From an uncultured Bacteroidales bacterium (GTDB lineage Bacteria > Bacteroidota > Bacteroidia > Bacteroidales > Muribaculaceae), in contig CAJLWO010000060.1 in NCBI GenBank assembly GCA_905210435.1, positions 1 through 16,858 on the forward strand: a DNA stretch of 16,858 nucleotides, in the 5' to 3' direction. The notes below the pieces were generated by a model. It made no database searches, was not told the DNA's origin, and saw only the letters and a list, made by a program, of their open reading frames with translations. Both the position numbers and the translations under genes were made by a program. Numbering within the stretch: position 1 is the first letter of the stretch; every line of letters begins with the position of its first letter. Positions 7,927 to 15,494 of the stretch are shown piece by piece.

Positions 7927-9141
7927 ATGTCGTTGACAGGAAAACATATTATAGTGGGAATAACCGGCGGTATTGCAGCTTACAAGACTGCCACGCTGGT
8001 GCGTCTGCTCATCAAGAGCGGTGCGGAGGTACAGGTGGTCATGACACCCAATGCCAAGGAATTCATTTGTCCGGTCACGCTGTCGACTCTGTCGGGCAAA
8101 CCTGTCATCAGCGAGTTTTTCACCGCCAACACCGGCCAATGGCATTCACATGTCGACCTGGGGCTATGGGCTGACGCAATGATAATAGCACCCGCCACGG
8201 CCTCAACCATTGGCAAGATGGCCAACGGAGTGGCCGACAACATGCTTGTCACGACCTATCTGTCGGCCAAGGCACCGGTATTCGTGGCTCCCGCGATGGA
8301 CCTTGACATGATGGCACATCCGTCGACTACGCGAAACATCGCATTGCTCCGTTCGTACGGTAACCATATCATAGAGCCGGCTGAGGGTGAACTTGCGTCG
8401 CATCTCGTAGGGAAAGGCCGCATGGAGGAACCCGAAAACATACTGAAAGTGCTCGACCGCTTTTTCAGCAAGGACCTGCCGCTTGCCGGCAAACATGTCA
8501 TGGTGACAGCCGGACCCACATATGAGCGCATTGATCCGGTGCGATTCATCGGCAATTACTCCACAGGTAAAATGGGTTATGCCATCGCCGACGAGGCAGC
8601 ACGCCGCGGCGCGATAGTGACGCTAATATCCGGACCGACGGGCATAAAGCCGACGGTGCCGGAGGTCGAGGTTGTCAACGTGGAATCCGCACGCGAGATG
8701 TACGCGCAGTGTCAACGCTATTTCGGCGACAGCGACATTGCCATAATGTCGGCCGCAGTGGCCGATTACGCGCCGGCTGAAGTTGCTGACAAGAAAATCA
8801 AACGCGAAAAAGATGAGATACCACAAATCAGACTTGTGAAAAATCCGGATATAGCGGCTTCGCTCGGCAAAGAGAAACGTCCTGACCAGATACTCGTCGG
8901 TTTCGCTCTCGAGACAAATGACGAAGAGAGCAACGCGCTCGACAAACTCACGCGCAAGAATCTCGACATGATAGTGATGAACTCCCTTCGCGATGCCGGA
9001 GCAGGATTCGGTACGGACACCAACAAAATTACGGTATTCACACGCGACGGTGCTTCGAAAGAATTCCCTCTGAAAAGCAAAGCCGAAGTGGCATGCGACA
9101 TTCTCGACTGCATTGCCGTACCGGCACAGGAAAAAGAGTAA
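7927..9141 (+). CDS. coaBC: Bifunctional phosphopantothenoylcysteine decarboxylase / phosphopantothenate-cysteine ligase
   Basis: The 404-residue cytosolic flavoprotein catalyses two steps of coenzyme A synthesis: ligation of cysteine to 4'-phosphopantothenate, then decarboxylation to 4'-phosphopantetheine. The N-terminal CoaC half (about 1-185) has the FMN-site start GITGGIAAYK, active-site H75 (HSHVDL) and APAMD at 121-125. The CoaB half (about 186-400) has VTAGPTYERIDPVRFIGNYSTGKMG with N210, KKIK with K289 and KNPDI at 305-309. Two family positions differ from E. coli: the PAMN asparagine is D125, and the redox cysteine near GRM is S158. Bacteroidetes homologues often show such changes, as far as I recall. 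The ATG at 7927 follows an A-rich stretch. DUF4835, recN and rlmB follow in the same direction. Confidence 0.95.
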   Translation: MSLTGKHIIVGITGGIAAYKTATLVRLLIKSGAEVQVVMTPNAKEFICPVTLSTLSGKPVISEFFTANTGQWHSHVDLGLWADAMIIAPATASTIGKMANGVADNMLVTTYLSAKAPVFVAPAMDLDMMAHPSTTRNIALLRSYGNHIIEPAEGELASHLVGKGRMEEPENILKVLDRFFSKDLPLAGKHVMVTAGPTYERIDPVRFIGNYSTGKMGYAIADEAARRGAIVTLISGPTGIKPTVPEVEVVNVESAREMYAQCQRYFGDSDIAIMSAAVADYAPAEVADKKIKREKDEIPQIRLVKNPDIAASLGKEKRPDQILVGFALETNDEESNALDKLTRKNLDMIVMNSLRDAGAGFGTDTNKITVFTRDGASKEFPLKSKAEVACDILDCIAVPAQEKE

Positions 9142-9156
9142 ACGCGTGTTTGAATT

Positions 9157-9190
9157 AAAAGCATACCTGACTTAAAAACATATCTGGTTT
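9157..9190 (+). repeat. Imperfect 17-nt tandem duplication upstream of the DUF4835 gene
   Basis: AAAAGCATACCTGACTT (9157-9173) is followed directly by AAAAACATATCTGGTTT (9174-9190), agreeing at 13 of 17 positions. It sits in the 104-bp gap after coaBC, where no TAnnTTTG promoter is visible. Confidence 0.5.
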
Positions 9191-9245
9191 AAACAGGCGT
9201 TAAGAGACATAAGTTAACCACAGAAATATAATCCCTCTCCGTAAG

Positions 9246-10154
9246 ATGTTGCGACGATTATTACTCATACTGGCATGTGCGACGGCGGTGGCGACAGTCA
9301 GCGCCCAGGAACTCAACTGCACGGTCGAAATCAATTCCGACCAGGTGCAGGGCTCCAACAAGAGCGTTTTCGAGACGCTTCAGTCAGCCATCAACGATTA
9401 TTTCAACACAACGACATTCACCAACGCAAAATTCTCACCAAACGAGAAAATCGAATGCCGTTTTTTTCTGACTGTAAAGGAGGTAAACGACAATACGTTC
9501 ACGGGCGACATACAGGTACAGTCGACACGTCCGGTATATAATTCGTCATACACCACAACCCTGATAAATTTCAAGGATTCCAAAGTAGAGTTCAGCTATC
9601 AGGAAGGCGAGCCTCTTATTTTCTCGGAAAACAGCATGGAGAGCCAGCTGACGGCGATACTCAATTTCTATGCTTATCTTTTCCTGGCAGTGGATTTCGA
9701 TTCATTCTCCCCGCGCGGCGGACAACCGTTTTTCGACCGTCTGGCACAGATAGTGCAGATGGCGCAGTCGTCGGGAGAAACAGGATGGCGCCAGTTTGAG
9801 GACACAAAAAACCGTTCGGCAGTGCTCAGCGCATATACCGACCAGGCCACATCGGGACTGCGCGACATGCTCTATGACTACCACCGCAAGGGACTTGACG
9901 AGATGTCGGTATCACCCGACAAAGGAAGAGCAAACATCACGCAGTCGCTCGACTATCTGCAGAAAGTATATCAGGTGAACCCAATGTCGGTAGGGCTGTC
10001 GATGTTCAAGGACGCCAAACTCGACGAACTTGTCAATATATACTCCAAAGCGCCGCAGACCGAACGCGACCGTGTGTATGAACTGCTGAAAGACATCTTC
10101 CCTACCGAGCAGGAGCGCATCAACAAGATAAAGAATCCGCCGGTCAACAGATAG
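9246..10154 (+). CDS. DUF4835-family exported protein (type IX secretion-associated, PorD-like)
   Basis: The 302-residue product opens with a signal peptide (about 1-20, MLRRLLLILACATAVATVSA, probable cleavage before Q21). It then shows the features of the Bacteroidetes DUF4835 family: ELNCTVEINSDQVQGSNKSVFETLQ at the mature N-terminus, aromatic-rich middle segments and LNFYAYLFLAVDFDSFSP. The position between coaBC and recN is the family's usual place. I recall database names linking the family to type IX secretion as PorD, but I cannot check this here, so no symbol is given. No cysteine follows the cleavage site, so it is periplasmic rather than a lipoprotein. The only cysteines in the mature part are near its start (C25) and about C71. 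A sorting-tail substrate of that system may be encoded at the right end of the window. Confidence 0.85.
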   Translation: MLRRLLLILACATAVATVSAQELNCTVEINSDQVQGSNKSVFETLQSAINDYFNTTTFTNAKFSPNEKIECRFFLTVKEVNDNTFTGDIQVQSTRPVYNSSYTTTLINFKDSKVEFSYQEGEPLIFSENSMESQLTAILNFYAYLFLAVDFDSFSPRGGQPFFDRLAQIVQMAQSSGETGWRQFEDTKNRSAVLSAYTDQATSGLRDMLYDYHRKGLDEMSVSPDKGRANITQSLDYLQKVYQVNPMSVGLSMFKDAKLDELVNIYSKAPQTERDRVYELLKDIFPTEQERINKIKNPPVNR

Positions 10155-10163
10155 AAAGAGATG

Positions 10164-10182
10164 ATTGTTACTATCTAACAAT
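10164..10182 (+). other. Small hairpin between the DUF4835 and recN genes
   Basis: ATTGTTA (10164-10170) and TAACAAT (10176-10182) form a 7-bp stem with a CTATC loop, 31 nt before recN. There is no T-run, so it is not a standard terminator. It may affect mRNA processing within the operon. Confidence 0.3.
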
Positions 10183-10212
10183 GCGAAACCGGACAAACAT
10201 AAAAGAGACACA

Positions 10213-11898
10213 ATGATAGAGACTCTTTCCATATCAAACTATGCTTTGATTGACAACATTGAGCTGACGTTCCGCCCGGGGCTCAATATCATCACGGGCG
10301 AGACCGGTGCCGGAAAATCGATAATGCTCGGTGCTCTGTCGATGCTTTTCGGCAACCGTGCCGACACAAAGGTGGTCAGCGACAAGAGCAAGAAATCGGT
10401 CGTAGAGGGTATTTTCGACATAACCGGATATGATGAGATAGGCCGTATACTGTCGGAAAACGACATCGACCCGATGGACAGCCAGCTTATACTCCGGAGG
10501 GAAATATCGCCGTCAGGGAGGTCGCGGTCATTTGTCAACGATGTGCCCGCTCCGTTATCACTGTTGCGCGAGATAGCGATACGCCTTGTCGACCTGCATT
10601 CGCAGCATCAGAATCTGCTTTTGGCCGACAACGACTATCAGCTGACCGTAATCGACACCATGCTCGATGACAAAGAGATCAAGAAAGAATATGCCGTGGC
10701 GTACGACGCATTCCGGTCGGCGCTGAAAAAATATCAGGTAGCTCGCCGTGCGTCGGAGACATCTAAAGCCGAAGAGGAATATATACGCTACCAGTTGCAG
10801 TTGCTCGAAGAGCTCAACCTGCAACCGGGAGAGCAGGAGGCACTTGAACAGGAACGCAACCTGCTGGCCAATGTCACTACCGTGAAAGAGTCGCTCGGAC
10901 AGATTCTCGAAATGTTTGACGGAGGTGAATACAACATACTCGCCATGCTGCGTCAAAGCGAAGGATTGCTTGACGGGCTCGACGGACTTCAGGAATCGGA
11001 ACAGCTTATAAGCCGTATGGAATCACTTCGTATCGAAGCCACTGACATCAAGGACACTGTCGAGACGCTTGACAGCCGGCTTGAAGCCGACCCCCGTCGT
11101 CTGGAATATGTCGAGGAACGCCTCAGCGACATCTACGACCTGCAGCGGAAACTGTCGGCCGACAGCGACGAGGCACTCATCGCATTGCAACAGGAGCTCA
11201 GCGAACGTATCGATTCAATCGACAATTCCGACGAACGGCTCAAGCAGTATGCCACAAAAGCGAAGATAGCGAAAAAGCATGCCATCGAACTGGCCGAACG
11301 GCTGACCGAGGCGCGCAGACATGTGGCCGCCCGTTTTGTGGAAGAGCTGCTGGAAAGCGCCACGCCGCTTGGCATGAAAAACCTGCGTGCCGAGATAGAA
11401 ATAACGCCTGCCGAACTGACTCCGACCGGTGCCGACAAGGTGAATTTCCTGTTCGCATTCAACAAGAACCAGCCGCTGATGCCCGTCAAGGACACAGCCT
11501 CAGGAGGCGAGATTTCGCGTCTGATGTTGTCAATCAAGGCCCTTGTCGCCGACCATGTGCAGCTGCCGTCAATCATATTCGACGAGGTCGACACCGGCGT
11601 GTCGGGCGACGTGGCTGGACGTATGGGCAAGCTGATGAAGGACATATCGCGCCGCATACAGGTGATAGCAATCACCCATCTTCCGCCGGTAGCATCGAAA
11701 GGCGATGTGCACTTCAAGGTGTTCAAGGAGGATACAGATACCACCACCAATACAAGGGTAAAACAGCTCAGCGACGAGGAGCGCATCGGCGAACTCGCAT
11801 TGATGCTTTCGGGCGATGCCGGCAACGAGGCGGCACGCCAGACCGCAAAAGGTATGATTGGAAATTTTGAATGTGGAACTTTGAATTTTGAAATATAA
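10213..11898 (+). CDS. recN: DNA repair protein RecN
   Basis: The 561-residue SMC-like ATPase acts in repair of double-strand breaks. Head-domain motifs are complete: Walker A GETGAGKS at 29-36, Q-loop area around LVDLHSQHQN (126-134), signature SGGEISRL at 430-437, Walker B IIFDEVDTG at 454-462 and the H-loop region AITHLPPVAS near 486-495. Between them lies the expected antiparallel coiled coil (about 155-385). The frame is open 16 codons upstream, but MIETLSISNYALIDNIE is the typical start, so ATG 10213 is chosen. The last 12 or so residues (after KGMIG) come from an AT-rich repeat with three TTTGAA copies (11866-11892) and do not look like family sequence. The rlmB ATG follows 7 nt later, so the two genes are surely co-transcribed. 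Confidence 0.94.
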   Translation: MIETLSISNYALIDNIELTFRPGLNIITGETGAGKSIMLGALSMLFGNRADTKVVSDKSKKSVVEGIFDITGYDEIGRILSENDIDPMDSQLILRREISPSGRSRSFVNDVPAPLSLLREIAIRLVDLHSQHQNLLLADNDYQLTVIDTMLDDKEIKKEYAVAYDAFRSALKKYQVARRASETSKAEEEYIRYQLQLLEELNLQPGEQEALEQERNLLANVTTVKESLGQILEMFDGGEYNILAMLRQSEGLLDGLDGLQESEQLISRMESLRIEATDIKDTVETLDSRLEADPRRLEYVEERLSDIYDLQRKLSADSDEALIALQQELSERIDSIDNSDERLKQYATKAKIAKKHAIELAERLTEARRHVAARFVEELLESATPLGMKNLRAEIEITPAELTPTGADKVNFLFAFNKNQPLMPVKDTASGGEISRLMLSIKALVADHVQLPSIIFDEVDTGVSGDVAGRMGKLMKDISRRIQVIAITHLPPVASKGDVHFKVFKEDTDTTTNTRVKQLSDEERIGELALMLSGDAGNEAARQTAKGMIGNFECGTLNFEI

Positions 11899-11905
11899 AA
11901 AATAG

Positions 11906-12661
11906 ATGGAAACTTCTGACTACATATATGGCATACGTGCCGTCATCGAGGCGATTGAAGCCGGCAAGGAGATAGACAAGGTGATGATACGTAAGGAGCT
12001 GAACGGCGAACTTGCGGCTGAACTGTTCGCGCTGATAAAACGCGACCATATCTACTGCCAGCGTGTGCCGGTAGAGAAAATCAACAAGATAACGCGCAAG
12101 AACCATCAGGGAGTGGTGGCCATACTGTCATCGGTCACTTACCACCGGCTTGACCACCTGGTACCGGAACTTTATGAAGCCGGCGTGCAGCCGTTTATCG
12201 TAGTGCTTGACGGCATTACCGACGTAAGGAACTTCGGCGCGATAGCACGTACATGCGAATGCGCCGGTGTAAACGGCATCGTGATACCTTACCACGGCAG
12301 CGTGTCGGTGAGCGGCGACGCAATGAAGACATCGGCGGGCGCGCTTCACCATATACCGGTATGCCGCGAATACTCCATACAGGGCGCGGTGAGATTTCTC
12401 AAAGACAATGGCTATACCGTGGTAGCGGCAAGCGAGAAGGCCGACATCAACTATACATGCGTCGACTATGACAAGCCCCTGGCTATAGTCATGGGTGCGG
12501 AGGATAAAGGAATATCGCCTGAAGTAATACGGCTTTGCGACCGCTTCGTGTCAATTCCGCAGATGGGACATATCGGATCACTCAACGTGTCGGTAGCCGC
12601 CGGAGTGATGATATACGAGGTGGTCCGACAGCGTCTGAAAGCGGGCGACGAAATAATCTGA
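11906..12661 (+). CDS. rlmB: TrmH-family rRNA 2'-O-methyltransferase (RlmB type)
   Basis: The 251-residue SPOUT methyltransferase probably modifies the ribose of a 23S rRNA guanosine (G2251 in E. coli numbering) using S-adenosylmethionine. The N-terminal L30e-like substrate domain (about 1-85) includes IYGIRAVIEAIE and the KNHQGVVAIL hinge. The catalytic knot has motif 1 VRNFGAIART (107-116), motif 2 IVMGAEDKGIS (194-204) and motif 3 IPQMGHIGSLNVSVAAGV (217-234). Length and order fit RlmB. The exact target site in Bacteroidales is inferred from the family, and another TrmH-type site cannot be excluded. The start lies 7 nt after recN. Confidence 0.88.
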   Translation: METSDYIYGIRAVIEAIEAGKEIDKVMIRKELNGELAAELFALIKRDHIYCQRVPVEKINKITRKNHQGVVAILSSVTYHRLDHLVPELYEAGVQPFIVVLDGITDVRNFGAIARTCECAGVNGIVIPYHGSVSVSGDAMKTSAGALHHIPVCREYSIQGAVRFLKDNGYTVVAASEKADINYTCVDYDKPLAIVMGAEDKGISPEVIRLCDRFVSIPQMGHIGSLNVSVAAGVMIYEVVRQRLKAGDEII

Positions 12662-12691
12662 CCCGCAAACTGCAAAACTCCGGTAAACGAA

Positions 12692-12713
12692 GTAGGGAGT
12701 TATGCAACGCCCT
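12692..12713 (+). repeat. Degenerate GTAG-headed hairpin between rlmB and purT
   Basis: GTAG (12692-12695) overlaps a weak stem: AGGG, mismatch, GTT, loop ATGC, AAC, mismatch, CCCT. It resembles a decayed REP-like unit more than a terminator, since no T-run follows. No consensus promoter for purT was found in this 113-bp spacer, which is A-rich just before the ATG at 12775. Confidence 0.3.
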
Positions 12714-12774
12714 CTCAATATAATTCCGCATAAAACAAATACAATAATATAAATCAATCAAAATCACAAACGAA

Positions 12775-13968
12775 ATGGTAAAGATAGGTTCGGTGATGAC
12801 ACCGATAGGCAAAAAAGCGATGTTGCTGGGAAGCGGAGAGCTCGGCAAGGAAGTGGCGATTGAACTGCAGCGCTACGGCGTTGAGGTGATAGCCTGCGAC
12901 AAATATGCCAACGCTCCGGCCATGCAGATAGCACATCGCAGCTATGTGTTCAACATGCTTGACGGCACCGCATTGCGCGAGGTCATTGAAAAGGAGAAAC
13001 CCGACCATATCATTCCCGAAGTGGAAGCGATAGCCACCGATGTGCTTGTAGAACTTGAAAAAGAGGGATACCATGTTACGCCTACGGCACGCGCGGCACG
13101 TCTGACCATGAACCGCGAGGGCATACGCCGTCTGGCCGCCGAGGAGCTCGGCATCAAGACATCGCCCTACAAGTTCGCCGAGACAGAGGAGGAATTCCGC
13201 AAGGCAATCGACGAAATAGGAATACCCTGCGTGGTAAAACCCATCATGAGTTCGTCGGGACACGGTCAGTCGACAGTAAAGAGCGCCGACCAGATAGATG
13301 CCGCCTGGCGCGAGGCGCAGGAAGGCGGACGAGCCGGAGCAGGCCGCGTAATCGTAGAGGGTTTTGTGAATTTCGATTATGAGATTACGATGCTGACGGT
13401 GCGTTCTGTGGCAGGAACGGTATGCTGTCAGCCCGTAGGCCATATACAGATCAACGGGGATTACCGCTATTCATGGCAACCGCAGCCCATGAGCGACAAG
13501 GCTCTCGAATCGGCCAAAGAGATAGCTAAGAAGGTGACCGACGCATTAGGCGGCTACGGCATATTCGGCGTGGAACTTTTCATCAAGGGTGACGAAGTAA
13601 TCTTCTCGGAAGTGTCACCCCGTCCGCACGACACCGGTATGGTGACGATGATATCGCAGGATCTGAGCGAATTCGGGCTGCATGCACGCGCACTGCTCGG
13701 TCTGCCGGTAAGCGACGTCCGTTTTTACGGCCCGTCGGCCTCGCGTGCAATCGTAGTTGAGGGTGACACCGACAAAATCGAGATGTGCAACCTCGAGAAA
13801 GTGCTTGAGGAACCCGGAGTACAGATACGCATCTTCGGCAAGCCCGAAATCAAGGGACACCGCCGCATGGGAGTGATACTCGCTACGGCCGACAGTGTTG
13901 AGGAAGCCCGCGACAAGGCCGAACGCGCCTACAACAAGCTCGAAGTAAAAGTGCTCCCCAGAGGATAA
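12775..13968 (+). CDS. purT: Formate-dependent phosphoribosylglycinamide formyltransferase (PurT)
   Basis: The 397-residue ATP-grasp enzyme makes formylglycinamide ribonucleotide from GAR, formate and ATP, the folate-independent version of the third step of purine synthesis. The N-terminal nucleotide-binding fold has LLGSGELGKE (17-26), and EVEAIATD (82-89) lies in the GAR-binding region. The ATP-grasp domain has VVKPIMSSSGHGQS (153-166) and the metal-binding VIFSEVSPRPHDTGMVT (275-291), which separates PurT from PurK by length and by this motif. The C-terminal GHRRMGVILATADS is typical. The start ATG 12775 gives normal length. A strong terminator follows, and rlmB is 113 bp upstream, so purT may be the last gene of that transcript or have its own promoter. 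Confidence 0.95.
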   Translation: MVKIGSVMTPIGKKAMLLGSGELGKEVAIELQRYGVEVIACDKYANAPAMQIAHRSYVFNMLDGTALREVIEKEKPDHIIPEVEAIATDVLVELEKEGYHVTPTARAARLTMNREGIRRLAAEELGIKTSPYKFAETEEEFRKAIDEIGIPCVVKPIMSSSGHGQSTVKSADQIDAAWREAQEGGRAGAGRVIVEGFVNFDYEITMLTVRSVAGTVCCQPVGHIQINGDYRYSWQPQPMSDKALESAKEIAKKVTDALGGYGIFGVELFIKGDEVIFSEVSPRPHDTGMVTMISQDLSEFGLHARALLGLPVSDVRFYGPSASRAIVVEGDTDKIEMCNLEKVLEEPGVQIRIFGKPEIKGHRRMGVILATADSVEEARDKAERAYNKLEVKVLPRG

Positions 13969-13984
13969 TCGCACGACACGATAT

Positions 13985-14025
13985 AGGGTGCGGCCACGAT
14001 ACAGTCTTGATGCCGCACCCTTTTC
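13985..14025 (+). terminator. Factor-independent terminator after purT
   Basis: AGGGTGCGGC (13985-13994) pairs with GCCGCACCCT (14012-14021) in a 10-bp stem with a 17-nt loop, followed by TTTTC. It begins 17 nt after the purT stop codon. Confidence 0.82.
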
Positions 14026-14059
14026 ATTTATATTTTACTACAAACCAGCCTGACATAAC

Positions 14060-14978
14060 ATGAATCTACTGAAAAACTATATTGTTGTCATCGCAGCAAT
14101 ATCTATCGGCACAGGGTTGTCGGCATCCGACAACCGTCCATTGCTACTAAAATATAACCGTCCCGCCCAATATTTTGAAGAGACTCTCGTATTGGGCAAC
14201 GGCAATCTCGGAGCATCGGTATATGGAGGAGTCGAACATGAAAAAATTTCGCTCAACGACATCACTCTATGGACAGGAGAACCAGATACCGAAGTTGCAG
14301 AACCCGAAGCCTACAAATATATTCCTCTCGTAAGGGAACATCTCGCAAAAGAAGACTATACCGGAGCGGATGCGGCAAATCTCAAGATACAGGGCAACGG
14401 CAGCGAGATATACATGCCGCTCGGCGAACTCGCAATCGATTTCGAATATCCAAAAGAGAGTCCGACTTCAGACTATCACCGCACACTCAGCCTCAACACC
14501 GCGACTGCAGAAACCAGCTTCCGCAGAGGCGACACATACTATTCGCGCCAATATTTTGTATCGGCTCCCGACTCGATATTAGTACCGCCGTCTGCCGCAG
14601 TATGTCAGCCCCGACAATTACCAGGGCGATGACGCACGTCGCGGAGGGGGAACCTACCCCAACCTGCTCGGCGCGCATTCTCCGTTCCAAATCGACAGTA
14701 ACTTCGGAGGATGCGCCGGAGTCGCGGAAATGCTACTGCAGTCGGCCGACAACGGCGATATCGCGCTGCTCCCCGCAGTACCCGAGCAATGGAATGACGG
14801 CAACGTGAAAGGCTTGTGTGCCCGCGGCGGTTTCATTGTCGACATGCAGTGGAACGACGGCAAAGTCAAAAGCTACACCCTGACCGCCCGCACCTCGGGC
14901 AAAGCCCGCGTAAAAGTCAACGGCAAAACACGCACACACAAACTCACCAAAGGCGAAAGCATCACAGTGGAACTATAA
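14060..14978 (+). pseudogene. GH95-family glycosidase (alpha-L-fucosidase type), internally deleted remnant
   Basis: The first part (14060 to about 14584) encodes a signal peptide (about 1-22) and the start of a GH95 N-terminal domain: LKYNRPAQYFEETLVLGNGNLGASVYGG, then LNDITLWTGEPD and SRQYFVSAPDSILV. There the family match stops and the frame closes at 14632. From about 14583 another frame carries the end of the catalytic barrel and the C-terminal domain: RRGGGTYPNLLGAHSPFQID, SNFGGCAGVAEMLLQS, LLPAVPEQWNDGNVKGL, ending at 14978. GH95 enzymes are normally about 750-820 residues, so roughly 500 codons including most catalytic residues are missing, and the join is out of frame. It cannot be active. 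A possible but weak -7 element (TATATTTT, 14029-14036) lies upstream. An assembly error is the main alternative. Confidence 0.85.
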
Positions 14979-15044
14979 ACAGCGTTCACTCCATCATGAA
15001 TCAAGCCGTTGCAGAAACCGGTCAGGATTATCAAATCTTTTTAA

Positions 15045-15052
15045 TATATTTG
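15045..15052 (+). promoter_or_regulatory. Probable -7 element for the 63-residue protein gene
   Basis: TATATTTG followed by C matches TAnnTTTG and would give a leader of about 100 nt. No TTG is seen at the -33 distance. The 14979-15161 spacer otherwise shows only the direct repeat next to the start codon. Confidence 0.45.
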
Positions 15053-15135
15053 CGCCAATCGTTGATGTCTGGTCATTGTATGATAACAGTGACTCCATGC
15101 GGCCGATTGTTGAACGCAATAAAATTATTGACTCA

Positions 15136-15161
15136 ATCAAACTATCTAAAATCAAACTATC
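15136..15161 (+). repeat. 11-bp direct repeat abutting a start codon
   Basis: ATCAAACTATC occurs at 15136-15146 and again at 15151-15161, separated by TAAA. The second copy ends exactly at the ATG of the small gene at 15162. It could be a binding site for self-control or a simple duplication. Confidence 0.6.
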
Positions 15162-15353
15162 ATGTCAGAACAGGAAGGAATAAAACTCTTTAAGAATATA
15201 AATGACGGAATACTTGAAGCACAACGCAGATTGTTTGAGCGCAAAGCTAAACTTGGAGAAAGTGTCATTGTGGCAGACTCCAATGGAATGCCTGTTGAAA
15301 TAACAGCAGAAGAAGCACTCAAGCGCATTAACCATGATAACTGTACAAAATAA
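15162..15353 (+). CDS. Small protein of unknown function (63 residues)
   Basis: I do not recognise a named family. The product is charged and probably helical at its N-terminus (MSEQEGIKLFKNINDGILEA, then QRRLFERKAKLG). It is followed by a short strand-turn (ESVIVADSNGMPVEI) and a final helix (TAEEALKRINH). There is no signal peptide, membrane segment or cysteine pair (one Cys near the end). Length and charge would suit a small regulator or antitoxin-like protein, but no toxin gene is adjacent. A promoter element, a typical leader and a terminator downstream support a real gene. The direct repeat ending at its ATG hints at control near the start. It lies in an accessory stretch between a decayed glycosidase gene and a surface-protein gene. 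Confidence 0.6.
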   Translation: MSEQEGIKLFKNINDGILEAQRRLFERKAKLGESVIVADSNGMPVEITAEEALKRINHDNCTK

Positions 15354-15413
15354 ATCTGGATTTTTATTTTATTACTGTCCGCTAAACTTTTTTTGAAGAA
15401 ATAAACACATATC

Positions 15414-15479
15414 AAAAACTCCTGTCCAATTGTGCTCTTGCTAAAATAAAACAATTGCACAAATGAACAGGAGTTTTTT
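15414..15479. terminator. Long hairpin, bidirectional terminator between convergent genes
   Basis: AAAAACTCCTGT (15414-15425) pairs perfectly with ACAGGAGTTTTT (from 15467). After one mismatch the pairing extends through CAATTGTGC with GCACAAATG (8 of 9). Six T residues end it on the plus strand, and the A-run at 15414-15418 gives five T on the minus strand. It can therefore end both the 63-residue gene and the minus-strand surface-protein gene. Its length (about 22 bp) is unusual for a terminator. Confidence 0.7.
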
Positions 15480-15494
15480 CTTATAAGGCAGTTT

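Noticed and set aside
14730..14978. The GH95 C-terminal part as a separate small gene starting at 14730
   Set aside because: The same frame extends upstream to 14583 with clear GH95 catalytic-barrel sequence, so the ATG at 14730 is an internal methionine of a broken gene.
15162..15353. The 63-residue protein as the antitoxin of a toxin-antitoxin pair
   Set aside because: Size and charge would fit, but no partner gene is adjacent on either side; the next gene is convergent and encodes a surface protein.
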